A DNA stretch of 64,000 bases, taken from positions 4,216,001-4,280,000 of the forward strand of contig NZ_LT607412.1 in the NCBI RefSeq assembly GCF_900091455.1, read 5' to 3'. Below are positions 8,306-15,782 of this stretch, one piece after another. Positions within the stretch are counted from its first letter, which is position 1; the number at the start of each line of letters is the position of its first letter. A model generated the notes under the pieces. The model worked only from the letters and a program-made list of their open reading frames with translations, had not been told where the DNA came from and did no database searches. The position numbers and the translations under genes were made by a program. Source of the stretch: Micromonospora coriariae (lineage in GTDB: Bacteria > Actinomycetota > Actinomycetes > Mycobacteriales > Micromonosporaceae).

Positions 8306-9768
8306 TGCGTACGACAGTGCCTCCGGTGGCCTGCGTCGGCGAGCCCCGGCTCACCGCCGGGTTCGCCGAGTTCGGCCGGCTGGACCTCGCCGCGCACGAC
8401 GAGGTGCACGGACCGATCGGCCCGATGGAACCGGCCCAGCTGCTCCGGCTCGCCGAGGGCATGCAGCTCAAGGGCAAGGGCGGGGCGGGTTTCCCGTTCG
8501 CCCGCAAGCTGCGCGCGGTGCTGGAGTCCTGCGAACGGCAGGACCTCGCCGCGGTGGTGGTCGTCAACGCCACCGAGGGCGAGCCCGCCAGCTGGAAGGA
8601 CAAGGTGCTGCTGACCCGCGCCCCGCACCTGATCCTCGACGGCGCGGCGCTGGCCGCGTACGCACTGGACGCCGAGGAGATCGTGATCGGCGTGGCCGAC
8701 GACGGGGTGGGCCAGGACTCGCTCATGGAGGCGCTGGCCGAGCGCCGGATGCCGGTGCCCACGACCATCGTCACCGTGCCGCACCGCTTCATCTCCGGCG
8801 AGGGCGGCGCGCTGGTCAACGGGATCAACGGGTTGCCGCACATCCCGCCCGGCACCAAGAAGCGCTCCAGCGACTCCGGGGTCGGCGGCCTGCCCACCCT
8901 GCTGTCCAACGCCGAGACGTACGCCCAGCTCGCCGTCGGTGCCCGACTGGGCCCGTACGAGTACGCGGCGCTCGGCACCGACGACGAGCCGGGCACCGTG
9001 CTGCTCACCGTGACCGGCGCGGCGGGCCGGCCGGCCGTGGTGGAGTGCACCGCCGGCATGCCGCTGCGCGACGTCCTCGACCTGTGCGAGGTCCCGGACG
9101 TCCAGGGCATCCTGATGGGTGGCTACCACGGCAAGTGGATCAGCCCGGAGGCGGCGGAGAAGGCCGAGGTCTCCCGCAAGGGCCTGGCCGCGGTCGGCGG
9201 CACCCTCGGCGCCGGCATCATCGTTCCGCTCGGCGTCGACACCTGCCCGCTCGGTGAGGCCGCCCAGGTGGTGCGTTACCTGGCCGGCGAGTCCGCCGGC
9301 CAGTGCGGGCCGTGCAAGATGGGACTGCCCGACCTGGCCCGCGCCGTTGACCTCGCGGTCGCCGGTAGCCAACCGGCGGACGTCGTGCGCGCCGCCGCCG
9401 GCGAGGTGAAGGGGCGCGGTGCGTGCAGCCACCCGGACGGCACCGCCCGGTTCGCTCTCTCCGCGATCGAGGTCTTCGCCGACGACCTGCGGTTGCACAG
9501 CACCGGCGACGGCTGCGGCCGGCGGGTCAAGGGCGTGATGGGGCTGCCGGGCGCTCCCGACGGGAACCCGCAGAAGCTCACCCTGGACTGGTCGCGCTGC
9601 GACGGGCACGGGCTCTGCGCGCACGTGGTGCCCGACTTCATCCGGCTCGACGCCAACGGATACCCCGCCTTCCCGCCCACCCCGGTGCCGACCTGGCTGC
9701 GGGAGGGCGCGCTGAAGGCGGTCAAGGTCTGCCCGGAGCTCGCCCTCCGACTCGCGAAGGCCGAGTAA
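8305..9768 (+). CDS. NuoF-like flavoprotein fused to a C-terminal ferredoxin
   Basis: A 487-residue cytosolic electron-transfer protein. Residues 56-64, KGKGGAGFP, match the FMN-binding loop of complex I subunit NuoF (51-kDa), followed by an SLBB-like region. The Fe-S segment has C334, C337 and C374, but the first Cys of the canonical NuoF motif is Ala (ESAGQCGPC), so the cluster may be altered. Residues from about 427 form a small ferredoxin with C432, C438 and C476, the three-Cys pattern of [3Fe-4S] types. ATG 8305 overlaps the previous stop (GTG 8302 is the alternative). Its TAA stop is the first triplet of repeat copy B. Confidence 0.82.
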   Translation: MRTTVPPVACVGEPRLTAGFAEFGRLDLAAHDEVHGPIGPMEPAQLLRLAEGMQLKGKGGAGFPFARKLRAVLESCERQDLAAVVVVNATEGEPASWKDKVLLTRAPHLILDGAALAAYALDAEEIVIGVADDGVGQDSLMEALAERRMPVPTTIVTVPHRFISGEGGALVNGINGLPHIPPGTKKRSSDSGVGGLPTLLSNAETYAQLAVGARLGPYEYAALGTDDEPGTVLLTVTGAAGRPAVVECTAGMPLRDVLDLCEVPDVQGILMGGYHGKWISPEAAEKAEVSRKGLAAVGGTLGAGIIVPLGVDTCPLGEAAQVVRYLAGESAGQCGPCKMGLPDLARAVDLAVAGSQPADVVRAAAGEVKGRGACSHPDGTARFALSAIEVFADDLRLHSTGDGCGRRVKGVMGLPGAPDGNPQKLTLDWSRCDGHGLCAHVVPDFIRLDANGYPAFPPTPVPTWLREGALKAVKVCPELALRLAKAE

Positions 9769-9819
9769 GGAAGGGCACCTTCTTAACGCCTGGTGCATAG
9801 GAAGGGGCCCTTCCTAACG
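9766..9819. repeat. dispersed palindromic element, copy B
   Basis: A 54-bp copy lying between the NuoF-like gene and the TlpA-like gene. It reads TAAGGAAGGGCACCTTCTTA, then CGCCTGG, a short spacer, and GGAAGGGGCCCTTCCTAACG. The first TAA is the stop codon of the upstream gene, so the element fused exactly to the coding sequence. Each half is itself palindromic. It would put a hairpin in the middle of an otherwise tightly packed operon. Confidence 0.85.
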
Positions 9820-9838
9820 ACTGTGGAGGGAGACGCGG

Positions 9839-10429
9839 ATGCGCAGCTGGCACGCAGGGAGGAGGCCGCCCCGGCTCGGCACCGCCGCCGCGCTGGTCGC
9901 GGCGCTGCTCGGCGCGGTCTCCTGCACAGGTACGGCCGCCCCGCCACCGACGGTCGCCGACGCCGGACCCGCCACGGCCGCCGCGACCGGCTCGCCGACC
10001 GCCGCCCCACCCCCCGCCCGAGTCCCGGACGCCCTGCGCTTCACCGGGACCACCCTCACCGGCGCCGCGTTCGACGCGGCGCAGCTGGCCGGTCGGCCGG
10101 TGGTGCTGTGGTTCTGGGCGCCGTGGTGCGCCACCTGCGCCAGCCAGGCCTGGACGGTGGCCGAGATCGCGCCGAAGTACCGGGACACCGTGCCGATCGT
10201 CGGCGTCGCCGGGCTCGGCGAACAGCGGGCGATGAAGGACTTCGTCACCGAGTTCGAGCTCGCCGGGACGCCGCAGATCGACGACCGCGCCGGCGCGCTC
10301 TGGCGCCGGTTCAAGGTGACCGAGCAGAGCACCTTCCTGATCATCGACCGGGACGGCAAGGTCGTACACCAGGGCTTCCTGGACGGTGAGGCGCTCACCG
10401 CCCGGGTCACCGCGCTGGCCGGGGCGTGA
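9839..10429 (+). CDS. TlpA/ResA-like thioredoxin-fold lipoprotein
   Basis: A 196-residue extracytoplasmic redox protein. A signal sequence ends in the lipobox LLGAVSC (C29, lipid-modified), followed by a Pro/Ala/Thr-rich tether. The thioredoxin fold starts near residue 68 and holds the active site WFWAPWCATC (C97-A-T-C100) and a conserved cis-Pro region AGTPQI. GGAGG lies 10 nt before the ATG. It overlaps the CcdA-like gene by 4 nt, so the membrane partner that would keep it reduced is made with it. A likely role is thiol reduction for cytochrome maturation or envelope protein repair; the client is unknown. Confidence 0.9.
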   Translation: MRSWHAGRRPPRLGTAAALVAALLGAVSCTGTAAPPPTVADAGPATAAATGSPTAAPPPARVPDALRFTGTTLTGAAFDAAQLAGRPVVLWFWAPWCATCASQAWTVAEIAPKYRDTVPIVGVAGLGEQRAMKDFVTEFELAGTPQIDDRAGALWRRFKVTEQSTFLIIDRDGKVVHQGFLDGEALTARVTALAGA

Positions 10430-11379
10430 CCGCCCCGCTGCTGCTCGCGCTGACCGCCGGCATGCTCGGCGCGGTCAACCCGTGCGGCTTCGCGTTGCTG
10501 CCCGCGTACCTCTCGCTGCTGGTCGCCGGGGCACCGGACGCCCGCGGCGCGGTCGGTCGCGCGCTCACCGTGGCGGCCGGGCTGACAGTGGGGTACGTGC
10601 TGGTCTTCGGCGCCTTCGGCCTCGCGCTCGCGCCGTTGGCCGGCTGGCTGCGGCCCCGGTTGCCGTGGCTGACCGTGGCTCTCGGGCTGCTGCTGGTGGC
10701 GGCCGGGTGCTGGCTGCTCGCCGGCCGGCGGCTGCCCGCCCCCGGCTGGTCCGCCCGGGCGCCCCGGCTGACCCGTTCCTGGCCGTCGATGGCGCTGTTC
10801 GGCGCGGCGTACGCGCTGGCGTCGCTCGGCTGCGCCATCGCGCCGTTCCTGGCCATCGTGGTGACCAGCATCCAGGCCGGCTCGACCGGGCGCGGGCTGG
10901 CGCTGTTCGGCGCGTACGCCCTCGGGATGGGGCTGGTGGTCGCGGTCGCCGCGCTCGGCGTGGCGCTGCTGCGCGACGGGCTGGTGGCCCGGCTGCGCGT
11001 CGCCGGCGCGTTGGTGCCCCGGCTCAGCGGCCTGGTGCTGCTGCTCGCCGGCGGCTACGTCGCCTGGTACGGCTGGTACGAGCTGCGGCTGGCCGCAGGT
11101 CGCCGCGACGCCCTGCGCGATCCGGTGATCCGGGTGGCCGCCCGGGTGCAGCACGCCCTCGCCGACACCCTCGACACGCTCGGCCCGACGGCGCTGCTCG
11201 CCGCCCTCGTCCTGCTCGCGGCGGTGGGCGTGGGCTTGGGCGTTAGGAAGGGCCCCTTCCTAACGCCTGCGGTAGAGGAAGGGTCCCTTCCTAACGGGGT
11301 AGCCGAGCCCACGACGGCACCGGCGGATACGCCGACGGGGGCCGGGGTGGACCCGGCCCCCGTCGAACGGATCGGCTAG
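10426..11379 (+). CDS. CcdA/DsbD-like thiol electron transporter
   Basis: A 317-residue membrane protein of the CcdA/DsbD-beta family, which carries electrons from cytosolic thioredoxin across the membrane. It has about seven or eight hydrophobic helices and the paired cysteines expected of the family, C20 in VNPCGF and C136 in ASLGCAI. It starts at GTG 10426, overlapping the TlpA-like stop. Repeat copy C lies inside the reading frame and is translated as VRKGPFLTP plus flanking residues, giving an atypical hydrophilic tail of about 45 residues after the last helix. Its stop shares a CTAG with the converging serS stop. Confidence 0.88.
   Translation: MTAPLLLALTAGMLGAVNPCGFALLPAYLSLLVAGAPDARGAVGRALTVAAGLTVGYVLVFGAFGLALAPLAGWLRPRLPWLTVALGLLLVAAGCWLLAGRRLPAPGWSARAPRLTRSWPSMALFGAAYALASLGCAIAPFLAIVVTSIQAGSTGRGLALFGAYALGMGLVVAVAALGVALLRDGLVARLRVAGALVPRLSGLVLLLAGGYVAWYGWYELRLAAGRRDALRDPVIRVAARVQHALADTLDTLGPTALLAALVLLAAVGVGLGVRKGPFLTPAVEEGSLPNGVAEPTTAPADTPTGAGVDPAPVERIG
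11242..11295. repeat. dispersed palindromic element, copy C (inside a reading frame)
   Basis: A 54-bp copy reading GTTAGGAAGGGCCCCTTCC, TAACGCCTGC, a spacer, and GAGGAAGGGTCCCTTCCTAAC. Both halves are near-perfect palindromes. It lies within the 3' part of the CcdA-like gene and is in frame without creating a stop, which lengthens that protein. It is also close to the convergent end of serS and so may terminate both transcripts. Confidence 0.85.
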
Positions 11380-12662
11380 CTCGGCGGGGTCAGGCGGTCG
11401 GTGCCCATCCGGTCGCGCAGGACCTCGGGGATCAGCACCGAGCCGTCGGCCTGCTGGTACTGCTCCAGGATCGCCGGGAAGAGCCGGCTGGTGGCCAGCG
11501 CCGAGCCGTTGAGGGTGTGCACGAAGCGGGTCTGCTTGCCGCCCGGCTCGCGGTAGCGGATGGCCGCCCGGCGGGCCTGGTAGTCGCCGGCCCAGGAGAC
11601 CGACGACACCTCCTTGTACTTGCCGGTGCTCGGCATCCACACTTCGATGTCGAGGGTCTTCCTCATCGACGCGCTGGCGTCACCGGCGGAGAGCAGGGTG
11701 CGCTGGTAGTGCAGGCCCAGCCCCTCCACCAGGCTCTCCGCGTGGGCGAGCATCTCCTCCAGCGCCGCGTCGGCCTGCTCCGGCAGGGTGAACTGGAAGA
11801 TCTCCACCTTGTTGAACTGGTGCCCGCGCACCGTGCCGCGCTCGTCCGAGTGCGAGCCGGCCGACTCGCGCCGGTAGCACGGGGTGTACGCGAACGCCTT
11901 CAGCGGCAGCTTCGTGGTGTCCAGGATCTCGTCCTGGTACGCGCCGAGGATCGCCGTCTCCGAGGTGGGCAGCAGGAACTGCCCGCGCGGGGCGGACTCA
12001 GGATCCAGGTGGTAGACGTCGTCGTAGAACTTGGGGAACTGCCCGGCGGCGAAACCGGCCGAGTCGAGCAGCAGGTGCGGCGGGAGCAGGAACTCGTACC
12101 CGGCCCTGATGTGCTGGTCGATGAAGTAGTTCAGCAGCGCCCACTCCAGCCGCGCGCCGACCCCGGTGTACATCCAGAAGCCGGAACCGCCGAGCTTGAC
12201 GCCGCGCTCGTAGTCGACCAGGCCCAGCGCCCGGGACAGCTCCACGTGGTCACGGACCTTCTCGATGGCCGGCGGCTCGCCGAAGGTCTTGACGACCCGG
12301 TTCGCCTCCTTGCCGCCGGGAAGGACGTCCTCGCTGGGCAGGTTCGGCAGCTCGCTCATCGCGTCCCGCAGCCGGGCCTGCACCTCATCCAACTGGGACT
12401 CCAGCTCGGCGAGCTGCTTGCGCTCCGCCTCCGGTGCGGTGACCTGCGGCTCGGTGCCGGCCCGCTTGGCCTGCGCGTACGCCCGGGCCTCCGCCTTGCG
12501 GCGCTGCCGCTCCGCGTCGATCTCGGTGATGAGGGCGCGTCGTTCCTGGTCGAGCCGCTGGATCTCGTCCAGGGCCCGGTTGACCTCGGCGGGATCCAGT
12601 CGCTTCGCCAGCGCGGTCGCCACCGCCTCGCGATCCTTCCGGATCAACTCCATGTCGAGCAT
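11376..12662 (-). CDS. serS: seryl-tRNA synthetase
   Basis: A 428-residue class II aminoacyl-tRNA synthetase that charges tRNA-Ser. Residues 1-110 form the antiparallel coiled-coil tRNA-binding arm typical of SerRS. The core has motif 2 with CYRRESAGSHSDERGTVRGH and QFNKVEIF, and a motif 3 region ending LFPAILEQYQ. ATG 12662 has GGAG four nt upstream; a GTG 39 nt further upstream adds residues not expected in the family. It is apparently monocistronic, and its stop overlaps that of the converging CcdA-like gene. Length and motifs are normal. Confidence 0.97.
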   Translation of the reverse strand: MLDMELIRKDREAVATALAKRLDPAEVNRALDEIQRLDQERRALITEIDAERQRRKAEARAYAQAKRAGTEPQVTAPEAERKQLAELESQLDEVQARLRDAMSELPNLPSEDVLPGGKEANRVVKTFGEPPAIEKVRDHVELSRALGLVDYERGVKLGGSGFWMYTGVGARLEWALLNYFIDQHIRAGYEFLLPPHLLLDSAGFAAGQFPKFYDDVYHLDPESAPRGQFLLPTSETAILGAYQDEILDTTKLPLKAFAYTPCYRRESAGSHSDERGTVRGHQFNKVEIFQFTLPEQADAALEEMLAHAESLVEGLGLHYQRTLLSAGDASASMRKTLDIEVWMPSTGKYKEVSSVSWAGDYQARRAAIRYREPGGKQTRFVHTLNGSALATSRLFPAILEQYQQADGSVLIPEVLRDRMGTDRLTPPS

Positions 12663-12775
12663 GCTGCTCCGTACGCCTCCGTCCGGGGTCAGGTGGACCA
12701 ACAGATGCTACCGTCGCGCCCCGTTCGCTTCGGGACTGGGAGCGCGAGCCCACCGCGCGGAATCAGACGGCGGGT

Positions 12776-13864
12776 TCAGAGCCGGATCGGCATCAGCACG
12801 GAGAACGTGTCCGCGTCGTCCGGGCGGCGTACGGCCAGCGGGGCGATCGGCCCGTCCAGCTCCAGTACCAGCTGCGACCCACCGGCGGCGTCCAACGCGT
12901 CCAGCAGGTACGCGCCGTTCACCCCGACCCGCAGCCCGTCGATCGGGTCGGACCCGGCGGTGGGCACCAGGCGCAGGCCGCCCTGGTCGTCGAGGCCGAG
13001 CACGGTGACCGTCAGCCGCGTTCCGTCGTATTCGCGGTCCACCGTCGGGGCGGCCGGGTCGGTCAGCGCGGCCCGCAGCGCCGGTACGTCCACCGGGATC
13101 CGGTACGCGTCCGGTCGCTCACCGACAGCCTCACGCAGCAGTCGCCGGTAGTCCGGGAAGTCGTAGGGCAGGGCGGTGCCGGTCAGCGTCCGGTCGGCCA
13201 CCGCGACCCGCAGCTCCGCACCGGCCACCGTCAGCCGCACCGGCCGGGCATCGGCGGGGTCGAGCAGCGCCCGGAACCGGTCGATCAGGTCCACCGGGAC
13301 GAGCACCCGCACCGGCGGTCCGTCGACCGTCGCCCCGGCCCGGGACAGCGCGAGCCGGTGCCGGTCGGTGGCGACGAGCCGGACGCCGTCCAGCTCCACG
13401 TCGACCAGCACGCCCGTGAGCACCGGCAGTTCCGCGTCGCTGCCGACGGCGAAGCGCACCGCGTCGACGGCGGCGGCCAGTTCGGCGGGGGAGAGCAGCA
13501 GCGTGGTGGTCGCCGGCGGCGCCGGGTCGACCAGGGCACGGAGACGGGCGACCTCCCGGCGGGCGTCGGCGAGCCCGTCCGCCAGTCGGCGCAGGTGCGT
13601 GTCGAGCAGCCGGTGCACCGCGGCCGGCTCGGCACGCACCGCCGCGGCGATCTCCGGCACGGGCATGCCGACCCGGCGCAGCCCGGCCACCAGTCGGGCC
13701 GGCGCGATCTGCTCGTCGGTGTACCAGCGGTAGCCGGTCACCGGGTCGACCAGGGCCGGCTCGAGCACCCCCGCCGAGTCGTAGAAGCGCAGCGCGCTGA
13801 CGGTCAGGCCGCTGGCCCGGGCCAGCTCGCCGATGCTGTGCAGGTCGCTCTCCACGACGGGCAT
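12776..13864 (-). CDS. MerR-type regulator fused to sliding-clamp-like domains
   Basis: A 362-residue protein. Residues 8-75 are a MerR winged helix (SIGELARASGLTVSALRFYD, then a GYRWY wing), followed by a coiled stretch to about 112. From about 122 the protein resembles the middle domain of the DNA polymerase III beta clamp (ELPVLTGVLVDVELDG, VRLVATDRHRLALSRA), and from about 245 the third clamp domain, ending FSVLMPIRL much like DnaN. The first clamp domain is absent. A normal DnaN is about 370 residues with three such domains, so this is not the replicative clamp. Inference: the clamp-like part mediates oligomerisation or senses a ligand. ATG 13864 follows GAGGGGG. Confidence 0.82.
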   Translation of the reverse strand: MPVVESDLHSIGELARASGLTVSALRFYDSAGVLEPALVDPVTGYRWYTDEQIAPARLVAGLRRVGMPVPEIAAAVRAEPAAVHRLLDTHLRRLADGLADARREVARLRALVDPAPPATTTLLLSPAELAAAVDAVRFAVGSDAELPVLTGVLVDVELDGVRLVATDRHRLALSRAGATVDGPPVRVLVPVDLIDRFRALLDPADARPVRLTVAGAELRVAVADRTLTGTALPYDFPDYRRLLREAVGERPDAYRIPVDVPALRAALTDPAAPTVDREYDGTRLTVTVLGLDDQGGLRLVPTAGSDPIDGLRVGVNGAYLLDALDAAGGSQLVLELDGPIAPLAVRRPDDADTFSVLMPIRL

Positions 13865-13889
13865 CCTGCCCCCTCGACCGGGTCGAGGG

Positions 13890-15131
13890 TCAAGCCGCCG
13901 CCCCCGCGTCCGGCGCGGCCGTCCGGTCGGCGGCCTCGGGCACCTGCCGCACGGCCTCCTGCTTGAGGACCCGGAACGTGAGCCCTGCCCGGACCAGCCG
14001 GTCGAGCAGCGCGTCACCCATCGCGGCGACGGGGGTGAGCTGGCCGGCGGCCGGCGCCAGTTCGTCGAGCGCCAGGCAGAGCGCCGACTCGGCGAGCATC
14101 TTCGCCGTCTCGTCGTAGCCCGGGTCGCCGCCGGCGACCTCGGTGACCACCCGGCGCCCGCCGCCGGTGCCGACGAACCGGACCCGGAACCAGGACGCCG
14201 CCCGCTGCTGCGGGGTGGGCCCGTGCCCGGACGCGAGCCGGCCGAGCAGCCAGCGCCGGGTGGGCGGCAGCTTCAGCAGCCCGACCAGCGCGCCGAGCCC
14301 GGCGCCCGCGGCCAGCACGGTCGGCAGCCGCTTCACCGCGGCGAAGTGCCGGTACCGGAAGTTCGGGCCGTACTCCGGTCGGGCCGCCGCCGAGCGGCGT
14401 ACCACCTGCGGGTCGATGGTGGGCAGCGGTACGGTCCAGATGCCCAGCTCCGCCGAGCGGCCCAGCCGACCCGGCGCCGCCCGGACCCGGCGGTCGGTGG
14501 GGCGCGGCTCGACGGCCCGGCGTTCCCGGGCGGCCTGGCTGGCCTGCTTGGTGCGGGAGAACGCGGTGAGCGCGGACTGGTACGTGCCGGCGGAGAACTT
14601 GCCGCCAGCGCGGACGTACCCGTCCACGGCGATCGGCGCGTCGGCGGGCAGCTGCTTGACGGTGAACCAGACGCCCAGGTCGTGCGGGATGGAGTCGAAC
14701 CCGCAGGCGTGCACCAGCCGCGCGCCGGTGCGGGTCGCCTCGGGGTGGTGACGGACGTACATCAGATCGACGAACTCCGGTTCGCCTGTGATGTCCAGGT
14801 AGTCGGTGCCGGCCCGGGCGCAGGCCGCCACCAGCGGCTCCCCGTGGTGGATGTACGGGCCGACGGTGCTGGCCACCACCCGGGCGCTCTCCGCCACCGC
14901 GCGCAGCGAGTCGGCATCTGTCACGTCGGCGGTGAGCAACGGCAGCCCGGCCAGGGTGGGGTCGATCGCGGCGAGCCGGTCCCGTACGGCGGCGAGGCGG
15001 CCCTGGTTGCGACCCGCCAGCGCCCAGCGCAGCCCGGACGGCGCGTGCCGGGCCAGGTATTCGGCGGTCAGTCCCCCGGTGAACCCGGTGGCTCCGAACA
15101 GCACCACGTCGTACGTCCGCTTCCCAGCCAT
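13890..15131 (-). CDS. saccharopine dehydrogenase-like oxidoreductase (trans-acting enoyl reductase type)
   Basis: A 413-residue NAD(P)-binding protein. The N-terminus YDVVLFGATGFTGGLTAEYL is a Rossmann fold with the GATGFTG dinucleotide loop, and GSQP-like features further on match the saccharopine dehydrogenase NADP-binding family. Mycobacterial members act as trans enoyl reductases in phthiocerol lipid synthesis, but most actinobacterial homologues are uncharacterised. ATG 15131 lies 6 nt after CAGACT, consistent with a leaderless transcript. The neighbours (MerR/clamp fusion and a SRPBCC-like gene) do not point to a pathway. Confidence 0.8.
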   Translation of the reverse strand: MAGKRTYDVVLFGATGFTGGLTAEYLARHAPSGLRWALAGRNQGRLAAVRDRLAAIDPTLAGLPLLTADVTDADSLRAVAESARVVASTVGPYIHHGEPLVAACARAGTDYLDITGEPEFVDLMYVRHHPEATRTGARLVHACGFDSIPHDLGVWFTVKQLPADAPIAVDGYVRAGGKFSAGTYQSALTAFSRTKQASQAARERRAVEPRPTDRRVRAAPGRLGRSAELGIWTVPLPTIDPQVVRRSAAARPEYGPNFRYRHFAAVKRLPTVLAAGAGLGALVGLLKLPPTRRWLLGRLASGHGPTPQQRAASWFRVRFVGTGGGRRVVTEVAGGDPGYDETAKMLAESALCLALDELAPAAGQLTPVAAMGDALLDRLVRAGLTFRVLKQEAVRQVPEAADRTAAPDAGAAA

Positions 15132-15137
15132 CCCCAG

Positions 15138-15143
15138 AGTCTG
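15138..15143 (-). promoter_or_regulatory. candidate -10 hexamer of a leaderless promoter (saccharopine dehydrogenase-like gene)
   Basis: CAGACT lies 6 nt before ATG 15131 on the minus strand, with no ribosome-binding site in between. It fits the -10/leaderless pattern seen at other genes here, although the first base departs from TANNNT. Confidence 0.35.
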
Positions 15144-15195
15144 CCATCCGCTGCCCCGCCCGGCAGATCGTGAGCGCGGTGAATCTGTTCGTCGC

Positions 15196-15636
15196 TCACC
15201 GACCATGTCGGGGGCGGTCCAGCGCGGACCGGTCCGCGCGCAGCACCTCGCCGGCCTCGATGTGCTGCTTGGCCTGGCGCAGCGCCCGGCGGACCAGCAG
15301 ACCCGGATCGTCGCCGACCAAGTGCGCGGCCAGCCCGACCCTCGGGGTGGCACCGGCCAGCGGGCGGGCGGCCAACTCGGTGCCCCGGCCGCCCGGGGCC
15401 GGCCGGACCCGCACCTCGACCGCGCCGTCCAGGCGGCGCAACGGCTCGGGCCACCGGCCGCCGGGGAGCACCCGCTCCGGCGGCCGGCCCACCGTCACCA
15501 CCTCCCACCGGGCCGGCCCCGTCTGGTCGCCGTCCGCGCCGGACCGTCCACGCCGCCGGCGTACGCGGAGCAGCCGCGCCGCCCCGGTCAGCGCCGCGCC
15601 GCCGAGGGTGGCTCCCAGCCGCACCACCGGTCGCAT
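15196..15636 (-). CDS. SRPBCC-like conserved protein
   Basis: A protein of about 146 residues starting MRPVVRLGATLGGAALTGAA, with a short hydrophobic/basic N-terminus. The core (ARWEVVTVGRPPERV, VEVRVRPAPGGRGTEL, then a helical LLVRRALRQAKQHIEAG) matches the general pattern of small START/SRPBCC-like proteins found widely in actinobacteria, beta strands followed by a long C-terminal helix. ATG 15636 is chosen because the upstream extension is low-complexity; a GTG at 15645 with AAGGA upstream is possible. Function is unknown and no partner is obvious. Confidence 0.6.
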   Translation of the reverse strand: MRPVVRLGATLGGAALTGAARLLRVRRRRGRSGADGDQTGPARWEVVTVGRPPERVLPGGRWPEPLRRLDGAVEVRVRPAPGGRGTELAARPLAGATPRVGLAAHLVGDDPGLLVRRALRQAKQHIEAGEVLRADRSALDRPRHGR

Positions 15637-15782
15637 CGGTCCCACCCGTCCTTTCCGTCCACGTCCCCCGATCCTCTGTCGGGACCGGGTGAAGCGGGCT
15701 CGCCCCGAAGGGGTGAACGCGTCCGCTCCGGGTAACCGCTCGCCGACCGGGGGGTGGAACGCGTCGGTGGGGGTGGAGCCGG

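Noticed and set aside
12776..13864. Calling the clamp-like protein DnaN
   Set aside because: It lacks the first clamp domain and carries a MerR DNA-binding domain, so it is not the replicative clamp.
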